Notes under the pieces: model-generated
Databases searched by the model: none
Told to the model about the DNA's origin: nothing
The model's input: only the letters and a program-made list of their open reading frames with translations
Made by a program: the position numbers and the translations under genes
Shown here: piece after piece, positions 1 through 5,613 of the stretch
How positions within the stretch are numbered: the first letter of the stretch is position 1
Layout: the number at the start of each line of letters is the position of its first letter
Assembly (NCBI GenBank): GCA_003694875.1
Contig: RFJN01000104.1
Span: 1 to 5,694 of the forward strand
Direction of reading: 5' to 3'
DNA from: Planctomycetota bacterium
Lineage (GTDB): Bacteria > Planctomycetota > J058 > J103
Length of the DNA: 5,694 nucleotides

Positions 1-268
1 GCCTCGGCGGCGGCGAGCCGCTGCTCGAGCTGGGCGATCTCTTCGGCCTGGGTGCGGGCGAGTTCAGCGGCGAGCTGCTTCTGGCGCTCGAGCTCCTGTT
101 CGAGCTGCTGCGCACGGGCCTGGGCCTCGGCGAGTACCTCGGCGCCGGCACTCTGCCCGGCGGCCTCGGCGGCGGCGAGCCGCTGCTCGAGCTGGGCGAT
201 CTCTTCGGCCTGGGTGCGGGCGAGTTCAGCGGCGAGCTGCTTCTGGCGCTCGAGTTCCTGTTCGAGCT
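1..268. repeat. 106-bp direct repeat, period 162 bp, inside the FHA gene
   Basis: Bases 1-106 and 163-268 match except for one difference at 93/255 (C versus T). The spacing is 162 bases, exactly 54 codons, so the repeat stays in frame. The single difference is synonymous (GAG versus GAA, both Glu), and both copies encode the same 35 residues, 178-212 and 232-266 of the FHA protein. The left copy reaches the window edge, so the unit may be longer and there may be more copies. Such high DNA identity suggests recent duplication or ongoing gene conversion rather than only selection on the coiled-coil pattern. Confidence 0.9.
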
Positions 269-797
269 CGGCGTTGCGCTGCCGCAGCGCCTCGAGCTGT
301 TCGCTCGTGGCGGCGTCGCGGCCCGCTGCGGCGCGGCTCTGCTCGAGCTCGACCTTGAGGCGCGCGATCTCGGTCTGCGCCTCGAGAAGCTGCTGGTTGA
401 GGGGGGCGGTGGCGGCGGCGACCGCCTGCGCGATCGCCTCGGCGCTCGGCGCCGCGGCGGCCGCGGGCGCGCCGGCGCGGGCGGTGGCCGCCGGTGCGGC
501 CGCATCGTTGGCGTAGAAGCGCACCTTGGTCTTGCCGAACCAGATCGTGTCGCCGTCGTTGAGCGCGATCTTCTGGATCCGCTGCTTGTTGACGTAGGTG
601 CCGTTGGAGGAGCCGAGGTCCTCGAGCCAGAACTGCTTGCCGTCGAAGTGCAGCGCCGCGTGATCCCAGCTCACCCAGGGGTCGCGGATCGAGATCTCGG
701 CGCTCTTGCGCGATCCGATCACGAACGGTTCGGGCCCGGGCTGGATGTCGATCACCTCTCCCTTGCGCTTGCCGTACAGGATATGCAGCTTGGCCAT
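1..797 (-). CDS. FHA-domain protein with coiled-coil tail (C-terminus beyond window)
   Basis: Reading the minus strand from the ATG at 797 gives 265 open codons that run off the left edge. Residues about 1-96 form a forkhead-associated domain, a fold that binds phosphothreonine peptides: 'VIGSRKSAEISI' (26-37), 'VSWDHA' (42-47) and 'SSNGTYVN' (63-70) are its usual landmarks. Residues 97-132 are an Ala/Pro/Thr linker. From about 133 on the chain is Glu/Gln/Leu/Ala/Arg-rich with heptad character, a likely coiled coil, and residues 178-212 recur at 232-266. The start is supported by a GAGGAA Shine-Dalgarno sequence (complement of 801-806) four bases upstream and by the domain beginning right after it. 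No signal peptide or membrane segment is seen in this part, so it is probably cytoplasmic. The usual Arg after the FHA 'IG' is Ser here, with Arg one place later. The gene is divergent from endonuclease V. Its binding partner cannot be told; FHA plus coiled coil suggests a phospho-dependent scaffold. Confidence 0.88.
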   Translation of the reverse strand, partial: MAKLHILYGKRKGEVIDIQPGPEPFVIGSRKSAEISIRDPWVSWDHAALHFDGKQFWLEDLGSSNGTYVNKQRIQKIALNDGDTIWFGKTKVRFYANDAAAPAATARAGAPAAAAAPSAEAIAQAVAAATAPLNQQLLEAQTEIARLKVELEQSRAAAGRDAATSEQLEALRQRNAELEQELERQKQLAAELARTQAEEIAQLEQRLAAAEAAGQSAGAEVLAEAQARAQQLEQELERQKQLAAELARTQAEEIAQLEQRLAAAE

Positions 798-824
798 GGT
801 TTCCTCGCGCACGCGGTCTGCAGG

Positions 825-866
825 GCGGGATCCGGGTCCCCGGGCGCAGCGGCGCGCCGATCCCGC
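825..866. repeat. 8-bp inverted repeat (hairpin candidate) upstream of the FHA gene
   Basis: GCGGGATC at 825-832 is matched by GATCCCGC at 859-866 across a 26-base GC-rich loop. It lies 28 bases upstream of the FHA start codon and would be in the 5' leader of its mRNA if transcription begins farther right. It could be a leader hairpin or chance pairing in GC-rich DNA. Confidence 0.35.
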
Positions 867-895
867 GGGTTCAGCTCTCGAATCGCGGTAGGAGA

Positions 896-919
896 ACCGA
901 TCGGTACGCAGACTGTCAA
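896..919 (-). promoter_or_regulatory. Possible FHA-gene promoter (-35) with palindromic operator-like site
   Basis: The complement of 914-919 is a perfect TTGACA. At the usual spacing the -10 place reads TTCTCC (complement of 891-896), a poor match, so the promoter call is weak. Between the two positions lies the perfect 10-base palindrome ACCGATCGGT (896-905), where a dimeric regulator could bind and block RNA polymerase. No regulator is identified. Confidence 0.3.
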
Positions 920-961
920 GCGGACCCGGCGCGGGGGGATGCGTGCGGTGGCGGCTCGCGC

Positions 962-967
962 TATGCT
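962..967 (+). promoter_or_regulatory. Possible -10 element for the endonuclease V gene
   Basis: TATGCT matches the sigma-70 -10 consensus at 4 of 6 bases and ends 8 bases before the ATG at 976. The same 9-mer CGCTATGCT occurs before the tRNA-Lys gene, where it has a proper -35. Here the -35 region (about 939-944) is not recognisable. If it works, transcription would begin within a few bases of the ATG, giving a leaderless or nearly leaderless mRNA. Confidence 0.3.
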
Positions 968-975
968 GCGCCGGC

Positions 976-1734
976 ATGCAGCCGGTGCGACGACATCCGT
1001 GGCGGGTCGGATACGAGCAGGCGGTCGCGATCCAGCAGCGGCTGCGCGCACAGCTGCGGCTCGAGCCGCCCGCGCGGCCGCCCGAGACGGTCGCCGGCCT
1101 GGATGTCGCCTACAGCCGGCGCACGCACACGCTGTATGCCGCGGCGGTCGTGTGGCGGATCGCCGAGGCGCGGGTGCTCGAGGTGCGCCACGCGATCGTC
1201 CCCTGTCGCTTCCCCTACATCCCGGGGCTGTTCAGCTTTCGCGAGATCCCGGCGCTCGTGGCCGTGCTCGAACGGCTCGCGAGCCGACCCGACGCGCTCG
1301 TGTGCGACGGGCACGGGATCGCGCACCCGCGGCGCTTCGGGCTCGCCGCGCACCTCGGACTGCTCTTCGACGTCCCGTGCGTCGGGGTGGCCAAGAAGCG
1401 GCTGTGGGGGATCGAGCTCGCGCTCGGTCCCGAGCGCGGGGAGGTGGCGCCGCTTCTCGATCCGCACACGGCGGCGCCGGTGGGCGCGCTCGTGCGCACC
1501 CGCTCGGGCGTCAAGCCGGTGTTCGTCTCCCCGGGCCACCGGTTCGACTTCGACGCGGCGGTCGAACTCGTGCTGCGCTGTGCGGGGCGTTTCCGCCTGC
1601 CCGAGCCGACGCGACGCGCGCACCAGGAGACGGTGCGGCTGCTGCGCACCCACGATCCGAAGCGGCCCGCGGTGCGCGAGCGCCGCTATCCCGACTACGT
1701 CGAGCGGCAGCCCGGCGCGGCTGCGAACGCGTGA
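976..1734 (+). CDS. nfi: Endonuclease V (deoxyinosine 3'-endonuclease)
   Basis: This 252-residue protein matches endonuclease V, the Mg2+-dependent repair enzyme that nicks DNA at the second phosphodiester bond 3' of deoxyinosine, a product of adenine deamination. The family landmarks are in order: 'GLDVAY' with the first metal-binding Asp (D43), the strand-separating wedge 'PYIPG' (80-84), 'FSFRE' with catalytic Glu (E90), 'CDGHGIAHPRR' with Asp (D111), 'GVAKKRL' (137-143), 'PGHR' (186-189) and 'RLPEPTR' (207-213) followed by His216. All catalytic residues are present. It is about 30 residues longer than E. coli Nfi, with a basic N-terminus and an extra C-terminal tail of about 35. An in-frame GTG at 943 would add 11 residues. 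I prefer ATG 976 because a -10-like TATGCT lies between the two starts and homology begins after it; neither start has a clear Shine-Dalgarno sequence. It appears to be a single-gene unit, separated from rpsB by a hairpin and a new promoter. Confidence 0.95.
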   Translation: MQPVRRHPWRVGYEQAVAIQQRLRAQLRLEPPARPPETVAGLDVAYSRRTHTLYAAAVVWRIAEARVLEVRHAIVPCRFPYIPGLFSFREIPALVAVLERLASRPDALVCDGHGIAHPRRFGLAAHLGLLFDVPCVGVAKKRLWGIELALGPERGEVAPLLDPHTAAPVGALVRTRSGVKPVFVSPGHRFDFDAAVELVLRCAGRFRLPEPTRRAHQETVRLLRTHDPKRPAVRERRYPDYVERQPGAAANA

Positions 1735-1766
1735 GCCGGCGGTGGCGCCTGCGCGCGAGCCGGGAA

Positions 1767-1787
1767 CCGGCCTCGGACACAGGCCGG
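1767..1787 (+). terminator. GC-rich hairpin after nfi, possible terminator
   Basis: CCGGCCT (1767-1773) and AGGCCGG (1781-1787) form a perfect 7-bp stem with a 7-base loop, 32 bases after the nfi stop and ahead of the rpsB promoter. No T-tract follows, so it is not a classical intrinsic terminator. Its place between two transcription units fits a termination or transcript-end-protecting role. Confidence 0.4.
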
Positions 1788-1809
1788 GGTGGTGTGCGCG
1801 CGGCCGGCA

Positions 1810-1838
1810 TTGACCGGAGCCGGGCCCAAGGGTAGACT
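1810..1838 (+). promoter_or_regulatory. Sigma-70-type promoter of the rpsB-tsf-pyrH-frr operon
   Basis: TTGACC (1810-1815, 5 of 6 matches to the -35 consensus) and TAGACT (1833-1838, 4 of 6) are separated by exactly 17 bases. Expected transcription start is about 1844-1846, leaving a leader of about 160 bases before the rpsB start. This is the best promoter in the window apart from that of the tRNA. Confidence 0.72.
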
Positions 1839-1844
1839 GCTGCG

Positions 1845-2005
1845 CTTCCTGAAGGCCTTCTGTGTGGGAAGGTCGCTGCGCTCCGGCAGCCGACCCCGCT
1901 CTCCTCGCGTCCGCGGCACGCGATCGGCAAGGGCGGGCTGGCGCTCGCAGGCTGTCGGGGCCGAGGACCGGGCGAGCGCCACAGGGCAACGAGGGGCACG
2001 ACGAC
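1845..2005 (+). promoter_or_regulatory. Long 5' leader of rpsB with a hairpin near its start
   Basis: The stretch from the predicted transcription start to the rpsB GTG has no convincing gene. GGCCTTC (1854-1860) pairs with GAAGGTC (1868-1874) as a 7-bp stem, with one G-U pair, around the loop TGTGTGG. CTTCC (1845-1849) could instead pair with GGAAG (1867-1871), giving two exclusive folds. A ribosome-binding sequence GAGGGG (1991-1996) closes the leader. In E. coli and relatives S2 represses rpsB-tsf by binding the mRNA leader. Whether this leader acts that way is inference; I do not recognise the known S2-leader motif. Confidence 0.4.
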
Positions 2006-2947
2006 GTGTCGAGCACGACGCAAACCACCGCGACCCCGCGGACGACGGAGGTCACGCTCAGCCGGCTGATCGAGGCCGGGGTTCATTTCGGGCACCGCGC
2101 GAGCCGCTGGAACCCGAAGATGAAGCCGTACATCTACGGCAAGCGGAACCTGATCCACATCATCGACCTGCGCCAGACCCTGCGGGGGCTGATCCAGGCC
2201 GCGGGCTTCATCGAGCGGGTCACCCGGCGCGGCGACATGGTGCTGTTCGTGGGCACCAAGCGCCAGGCGCGCGAGATCGTGCGGCAGCAGGCCGAGATCG
2301 CCGGCATGCCGTACGTCTGCGAGCGCTGGCTCGGTGGCACGCTCACCAACTTCCAGACCGTCATGAGCCGGCTCAAGCGGCTCGAGGAGCTCGAGGAACT
2401 CGAGAACTCGGGAGAGATCGAGCGCTACTCGAAGAAGATGATCAGCTCGCTGCGGCGCGAGAAGCGCAAGATCACGCGCAACCTCGGCGGGCTGCGCAAG
2501 CTGCGCGGCCTCCCGAAGGCGGTCGTGGTGGTCGATCCGTCGATCGAATACAACGCGGTGCGCGAGGCGCGCAAGCTCGGCATTCCGGTGATTGGGCTCG
2601 TGGACACCGACTCCGATCCCGAGGACGTCGACATCGTCATTCCGGGCAACGACGACGCCTTCCGCTCGATCCGCCTGATCATCTCCACCCTCGCGCAGGC
2701 CGCGCGCCGCGGCCGCCAGAAGCACCTGCAGGCGCTCGAGGAGCAGCGGCGCCTCGAGGAGGAGAAGGCGCGGCGCGAGCGGGAGCGGCAGGCCGCACTG
2801 CGCAAGGCGCGGGAGGAGGCGCTCGCGGAGCGGCGCGCCGAGAAGGCGGCCGCGGAGAAGGCCGCTGCACAGAAGGCCGCCGCCGAGAAGGCGGCGCAGG
2901 AAGGGGCGGCCGCGGCCGGGGCCGCCGCAGGCGAGAACAAGGAGTGA
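2006..2947 (+). CDS. rpsB: 30S ribosomal protein S2 with long charged C-terminal tail
   Basis: S2 binds late to the 30S subunit on the solvent side between head and body and is needed for S1 recruitment. The body matches throughout: 'AGVHFGHRASRWNPKMKPYI' (24-43), 'IHIIDLRQT' (50-58), 'LFVGTKRQA' (80-88), 'ERWLGGTLTNF' (106-116), the coiled-coil hairpin rich in Leu/Glu/Arg (about 120-165), 'GIPVIGLVDTDSDP' (192-205) and 'IPGNDDAFRSI' (212-222). The protein is 313 residues against about 241 in E. coli. The excess is a tail from about 237, first Glu/Arg-rich, then Ala/Lys/Glu-rich with repeated 'AAAEKAA' units, probably helical or disordered. Start GTG 2006 is chosen because it follows GAGGGG (1991-1996) by 9 bases and gives a short N-terminus; upstream in-frame codons encode sequence unlike S2. 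The body most resembles planctomycete S2. It is the first gene of the operon. Confidence 0.96.
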   Translation: MSSTTQTTATPRTTEVTLSRLIEAGVHFGHRASRWNPKMKPYIYGKRNLIHIIDLRQTLRGLIQAAGFIERVTRRGDMVLFVGTKRQAREIVRQQAEIAGMPYVCERWLGGTLTNFQTVMSRLKRLEELEELENSGEIERYSKKMISSLRREKRKITRNLGGLRKLRGLPKAVVVVDPSIEYNAVREARKLGIPVIGLVDTDSDPEDVDIVIPGNDDAFRSIRLIISTLAQAARRGRQKHLQALEEQRRLEEEKARRERERQAALRKAREEALAERRAEKAAAEKAAAQKAAAEKAAQEGAAAAGAAAGENKE

Positions 2948-2955
2948 GCCGAGGG

Positions 2956-3558
2956 ATGACCCAGACCATGAAGATCGATGCGAAGACCGTCATGAAGCTG
3001 CGCGCCGAGACCGGCGCCGGCATGATGGACTGCAAGAAGGCGCTCGCGGAGAACGAGGGCGATATCGAGAAGGCGAAGGCGTGGCTGCGCAAGCGCGGGC
3101 AGAAGATCGCCGAGAAGAAGGCCGATCGTGCCACCAACGCGGGCCAGATCGCGGCGTATATCCACGCCGGCGGCCGGATCGGGGTGCTGCTCGATCTGCG
3201 CTGCGAGACCGACTTCGTCGCCCGCACCGATGACTTCCAGCAGCTCGCGCGCGATCTGTGCATGCACATCGCCGCGAGCAAGCCGGTCGCGGTCGATCGC
3301 GAGGGGATCGACGAGCAGACGCTCGAGAAGGAGAAGGAGATCTTCCGCGCGCAGGTGCCGGCCGGCAAGCCGCCGGAGGTCGTCGAGAAGATCGTGCAGG
3401 GCAAGCTCAACGCGTTCTTCAAGGAGCGGTGCCTGCTCGAGCAGGAGTTCGTCAAGGATCCCAAGGTCACGATCCGGGATCTGCTCACCAACGCCTCGGC
3501 CAAGCTCGGCGAGAACGTGCGGGTCGAGCGCTTCACCCGCTACGAGATCGGCGGCTGA
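2956..3558 (+). CDS. tsf: Elongation factor Ts, short form
   Basis: EF-Ts is the cytoplasmic nucleotide-exchange factor that releases GDP from EF-Tu. Residues 5-55 form the UBA-like N-terminal domain with 'LRAETGAGMMDCKKAL' (15-30). The core follows, with 'ETDFVARTDDF' (84-94); its Asp86-Phe87 pair corresponds to the residues that intrude near the EF-Tu Mg2+ site. The C-terminus has 'LLEQEFVKDP' (160-169) and 'TIRDLL' (172-177). At 200 residues it is much shorter than E. coli EF-Ts (283): it has one core subdomain rather than two and no coiled-coil insertion, like the Thermus type, which works as a dimer. Start ATG 2956 lies 8 bases after the rpsB stop, with AAGGAG (2939-2944) overlapping the end of rpsB, so translation is probably coupled. 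ATG 2968, four codons in, is an alternative start, with GAGGG (2951-2955) 12 bases before it. Confidence 0.96.
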   Translation: MTQTMKIDAKTVMKLRAETGAGMMDCKKALAENEGDIEKAKAWLRKRGQKIAEKKADRATNAGQIAAYIHAGGRIGVLLDLRCETDFVARTDDFQQLARDLCMHIAASKPVAVDREGIDEQTLEKEKEIFRAQVPAGKPPEVVEKIVQGKLNAFFKERCLLEQEFVKDPKVTIRDLLTNASAKLGENVRVERFTRYEIGG

Positions 3559-3587
3559 GGCGTGGCCAGCGGCCGGAGCGAAGGGCG

Positions 3588-4334
3588 GTGACGGACGGCG
3601 ACACGGTGAGCGGTGTCGCACGGCGATCGTATGGACGCGTCCTCCTGAAGGTTTCGGGGGACGCGTTCTGCCGTGAAGAGGGCACCGGCCTCGACATGGA
3701 CGAGGTGCGCGACATCGCGCGCCAGATCAAGGCCGCGCGCGGCCACGGCGTCGAGATCGCGGTCGTGGTGGGCGGCGGCAACATCCTGCGCGGAGCGCAG
3801 CTGTCCACCGCCGGGGTGCAGCGCGCCACCGGCGACTACATGGGCATGCTCGCCACCGTGATCAATGCGCTTGCGCTGCAGGACGCGCTCGAGAAGATCG
3901 ACGTCGCCACGCGCGTGCTCAGCGCGATCGAGATGCAGCGGGTCGCCGAGCCGTTCATCCGGCGGCGCTGTCTGCGCCACCTCGAGAAGGGGCGGGTGTG
4001 CATCCTCGCCGGCGGCACCGGCAACCCCTACCTCACCACCGACACCACCGCGGCGCTGCGCGCCAAGGAGATCGGGGCCGAGGTGCTGCTCAAGGCGACC
4101 AAGGTCGACGGCGTCTACGACAAGGACCCCAAGCGGCATCCCGACGCGCGGCGCTACGATACCCTGAGCTATCTCGACGTGCTGAACCAGGGGCTCGCGG
4201 TCATGGACCTCACCGCGATCTCGTTGTGCATGGAGACCGGCCTGCCGATCCTCGTCTTCAACCTGAAGGTGCAGGGCAACATCGAGCGGGCGGTACGAGG
4301 AGAGCGGATCGGTACGCTGATCCACGCCGGGTGA
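3588..4334 (+). CDS. pyrH: Uridylate kinase (UMP kinase)
   Basis: This 248-residue protein is the bacterial hexameric UMP kinase of the amino-acid-kinase fold. It converts UMP and ATP to UDP and ADP, the step feeding all pyrimidine nucleotides into RNA and DNA. Visible motifs are the phosphate-binding 'LLKVSGDAF' (19-27, Lys21), 'VVVGGGNILRG' (59-69), the UMP-site segment 'RATGDYMGMLATVINALALQ' (79-98), 'GGTGNPYLTTDTTAALRA' (142-159) with the UMP-contacting Thr/Asp, and 'KATKVDGVYDKDP' (169-181) of the ATP site. All expected catalytic parts are intact and length is normal. GTG 3588 is the likely start because GGAG (3575-3578) lies 9 bases upstream; GTG 3606 is possible but lacks such a site. 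The enzyme is typically activated by GTP and inhibited by UTP. It lies 29 bases after tsf and 27 before frr in the usual order. Confidence 0.96.
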   Translation: MTDGDTVSGVARRSYGRVLLKVSGDAFCREEGTGLDMDEVRDIARQIKAARGHGVEIAVVVGGGNILRGAQLSTAGVQRATGDYMGMLATVINALALQDALEKIDVATRVLSAIEMQRVAEPFIRRRCLRHLEKGRVCILAGGTGNPYLTTDTTAALRAKEIGAEVLLKATKVDGVYDKDPKRHPDARRYDTLSYLDVLNQGLAVMDLTAISLCMETGLPILVFNLKVQGNIERAVRGERIGTLIHAG

Positions 4335-4361
4335 ACACGTTCGGACGGAGCGGAGCGAACC

Positions 4362-4922
4362 ATGGGATACGACGACGTGCTGCTCGAGGCGGAAGAGCGC
4401 ATGGAAAAGAGCGTCGAGGTGCTCAAGGGCGAGTATCGCGGCATGCGCACCGGACGCGCGCATGCGGGGCTCGTCGACTCGATCCGGGTGGAGTACTTCG
4501 GCTCGCCCACCCCCCTCAAGCAGCTTGCCCAGATCATGGTGCCGGAAGCCAACCAGATCGTGATCAAGCCGTTCGATCCCTCGAGCGTGGGGGATATCGA
4601 GCGCGCGATCCTCAAGAGCGAGCTCGGCATCACCCCCAACAGCGACGGCAAGGTGGTGCGCCTCACCGTGCCCCCGCTCAGCGAGCAGCGGCGCAAGCAG
4701 CTCGTCTCGCAGGCGAAGGAGCGCGCCGAGGCCGCGCGCGTCTCGATCCGCAACGTGCGCCGCGACGCGAACAAGCAGGCGCAGCAGTTGCAGTCGAGCA
4801 GCGAGATCACCGAGGATGATCTCAAGAAGCTCAAGCAGGAGATCGACGATCTGACCCGGAAGTACGTGGGGATCGTCGACAAGCTGCTCGAGAACAAGAC
4901 CGAGGAACTCATGGAGGTCTGA
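4362..4922 (+). CDS. frr: Ribosome recycling factor
   Basis: RRF works with EF-G to split the post-termination ribosome so that subunits, mRNA and tRNA can be reused. The protein is 186 residues, the usual length (185 in E. coli). Domain I, the three-helix bundle, is made of residues about 1-30 and 105-186; domain II is the beta-rich middle. Landmarks are 'RTGRA' (29-33), 'YFGSPTPLKQLA' (45-56), 'KPFDPSSVGDIERAI' (69-83), 'LGITPNSDGKVVRL' (88-101), 'PPLSEQRRKQL' (104-114, with the conserved basic residues that contact 23S rRNA) and 'RRDAN' in the last helices. Start ATG 4362 follows GGAG (4352-4355) by 6 bases; a second GGAG lies at 4347-4350. No oddities are seen. It is the last translation gene of the operon. 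Confidence 0.97.
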   Translation: MGYDDVLLEAEERMEKSVEVLKGEYRGMRTGRAHAGLVDSIRVEYFGSPTPLKQLAQIMVPEANQIVIKPFDPSSVGDIERAILKSELGITPNSDGKVVRLTVPPLSEQRRKQLVSQAKERAEAARVSIRNVRRDANKQAQQLQSSSEITEDDLKKLKQEIDDLTRKYVGIVDKLLENKTEELMEV

Positions 4923-4938
4923 GGCGATCGCGGCTCGT

Positions 4939-5517
4939 GTGTGCAAGCGGGATCGGCTCCAGCCGCTTGTCGGCGCACTGCTGTGGCTGCTGCTCGGCTC
5001 CGTCGCCTGGGCGCAGCCCGAGCCGGACTCGCTCGCCGAGCGCTGGGCGCGGCTGCTCGTGCGCGGTGACGCGTTCACCTCGCTCGAGGCCGAGAACGCG
5101 CTCGTGCGCCTCGGCCCCGAGGCGCGCCCGGTGCTCGAGCGTCTGTTGCAGGAGGGCTCGCGCCGGCGCGAGTGGCAGCGGGCCGCGCGGGTGCTCGGCC
5201 GGCTCGGCGACCGGCGCGCCCGGCCCGCGTTGCACCGCTTCCTGCAGCGACGCAAGACCGATCCCCTCGCACGTCTCGAGGCCGCGCGTGCGCTGTTGCG
5301 GCTCGGCGACCGCTATGGCATCGACGTCGCGCTCGAGCTGCTCGCCGACTCGGATCGCAGCATCCGGCTCGGCGCGCTGCTGCTGTTCGCTCGCTACACC
5401 CACCGCGACTTCGGATTCCGTTTCGACGGTCCGAGCGGCGAGCGCGCCGCTGCGCTGCGCCGCATGCGCGCGTGGTGGGAGAGCGTACGCCGTGACGCGG
5501 TGCTCGTCGGACCGTGA
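4939..5517 (+). CDS. Exported HEAT-repeat protein of unknown function
   Basis: The 192-residue product begins with a Sec-type signal peptide: basic residues 3-6, a hydrophobic core (10-22) and a likely cleavage site 'AWA|Q' after residue 25. The mature part is alpha-helical HEAT/ARM-like sequence with repeats near 48-72, 79-104, 112-137 and 140-153, each with the pattern Ala-x-x-Leu-x-x-Leu-Gly and then a second helix. It ends with an aromatic 'DFGFRFDG' and 'RMRAWWES' (175-182). This ending resembles that of many planctomycete HEAT proteins, an impression from memory. Such repeats make protein-binding surfaces; no catalytic motif is visible. The GTG start lies 16 bases after frr. GAGG at 4921-4924 is 14 bases upstream, so initiation may be weak or coupled to frr translation. 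No lipobox is visible, so it is probably periplasmic. Role unknown; being next to frr does not imply a role in translation. Confidence 0.75.
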   Translation: MCKRDRLQPLVGALLWLLLGSVAWAQPEPDSLAERWARLLVRGDAFTSLEAENALVRLGPEARPVLERLLQEGSRRREWQRAARVLGRLGDRRARPALHRFLQRRKTDPLARLEAARALLRLGDRYGIDVALELLADSDRSIRLGALLLFARYTHRDFGFRFDGPSGERAAALRRMRAWWESVRRDAVLVGP

Positions 5518-5541
5518 GACCGCGGCCTCCCCGCGGCCGTC
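5518..5541 (+). terminator. Weak GC hairpin after the operon
   Basis: CCGCGG at 5520-5525 and again at 5531-5536 can pair as a 6-bp stem with a 5-base loop, extendable by two pairs across a bulge. It begins three bases after the HEAT-gene stop codon. No T-tract follows, so termination here is only a guess from position. Confidence 0.3.
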
Positions 5542-5584
5542 AGCCCGTGCGGCGATCGATCGTCGGCGCACCGGCCGGTCTCCC

Positions 5585-5613
5585 TTGTCCACACCGCGCC
5601 GAGCCGCTATGCT
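5585..5613 (+). promoter_or_regulatory. Promoter of the tRNA-Lys gene
   Basis: TTGTCC (5585-5590) and TATGCT (5608-5613), each 4 of 6 matches to consensus, are separated by exactly 17 bases. The predicted start, about 5619-5621, lies just ahead of the mature tRNA 5' end at 5626. The sequence after the -10 is G+C-rich (CCGGGCCCC), as in stable-RNA promoters under growth-rate or stringent control. Confidence 0.65.

Noticed and set aside
1..268. Mobile element or CRISPR-like array
   Set aside because: The repeats are long, in frame and part of a coiled-coil coding sequence; there are no short regularly spaced repeats with unique spacers, no terminal inverted repeats and no transposase.
52..516. 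Open frame on the plus strand encoding Ser/Ala/Cys-rich sequence
   Set aside because: It is antisense to the FHA coiled coil, low in complexity and produced by the repeat and high G+C; the minus frame has a recognisable domain and Shine-Dalgarno sequence.
943..975. GTG start adding 11 residues to endonuclease V
   Set aside because: No Shine-Dalgarno sequence, and a likely -10 element lies downstream of it; kept as an alternative only.
961..2055. Long minus-strand open frame across nfi and the rpsB leader
   Set aside because: It is antisense to a clear endonuclease V with intact catalytic residues, crosses the rpsB promoter and matches no family I know; long shadow frames are expected at this G+C.
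1789..2955. Open frame running unbroken into tsf, as if EF-Ts had a long N-terminal extension
   Set aside because: It overlaps rpsB in another frame and gives Arg/Ala-rich sequence unlike any EF-Ts domain; the internal ATG at 2956 fits the family N-terminus.
3540..5255. 571-codon minus-strand open frame opposite pyrH, frr and the HEAT gene
   Set aside because: Its sequence is the Leu/Val/Asp/Arg-rich antisense of coding regions in the usual shadow frame; the plus-strand genes are unmistakable.
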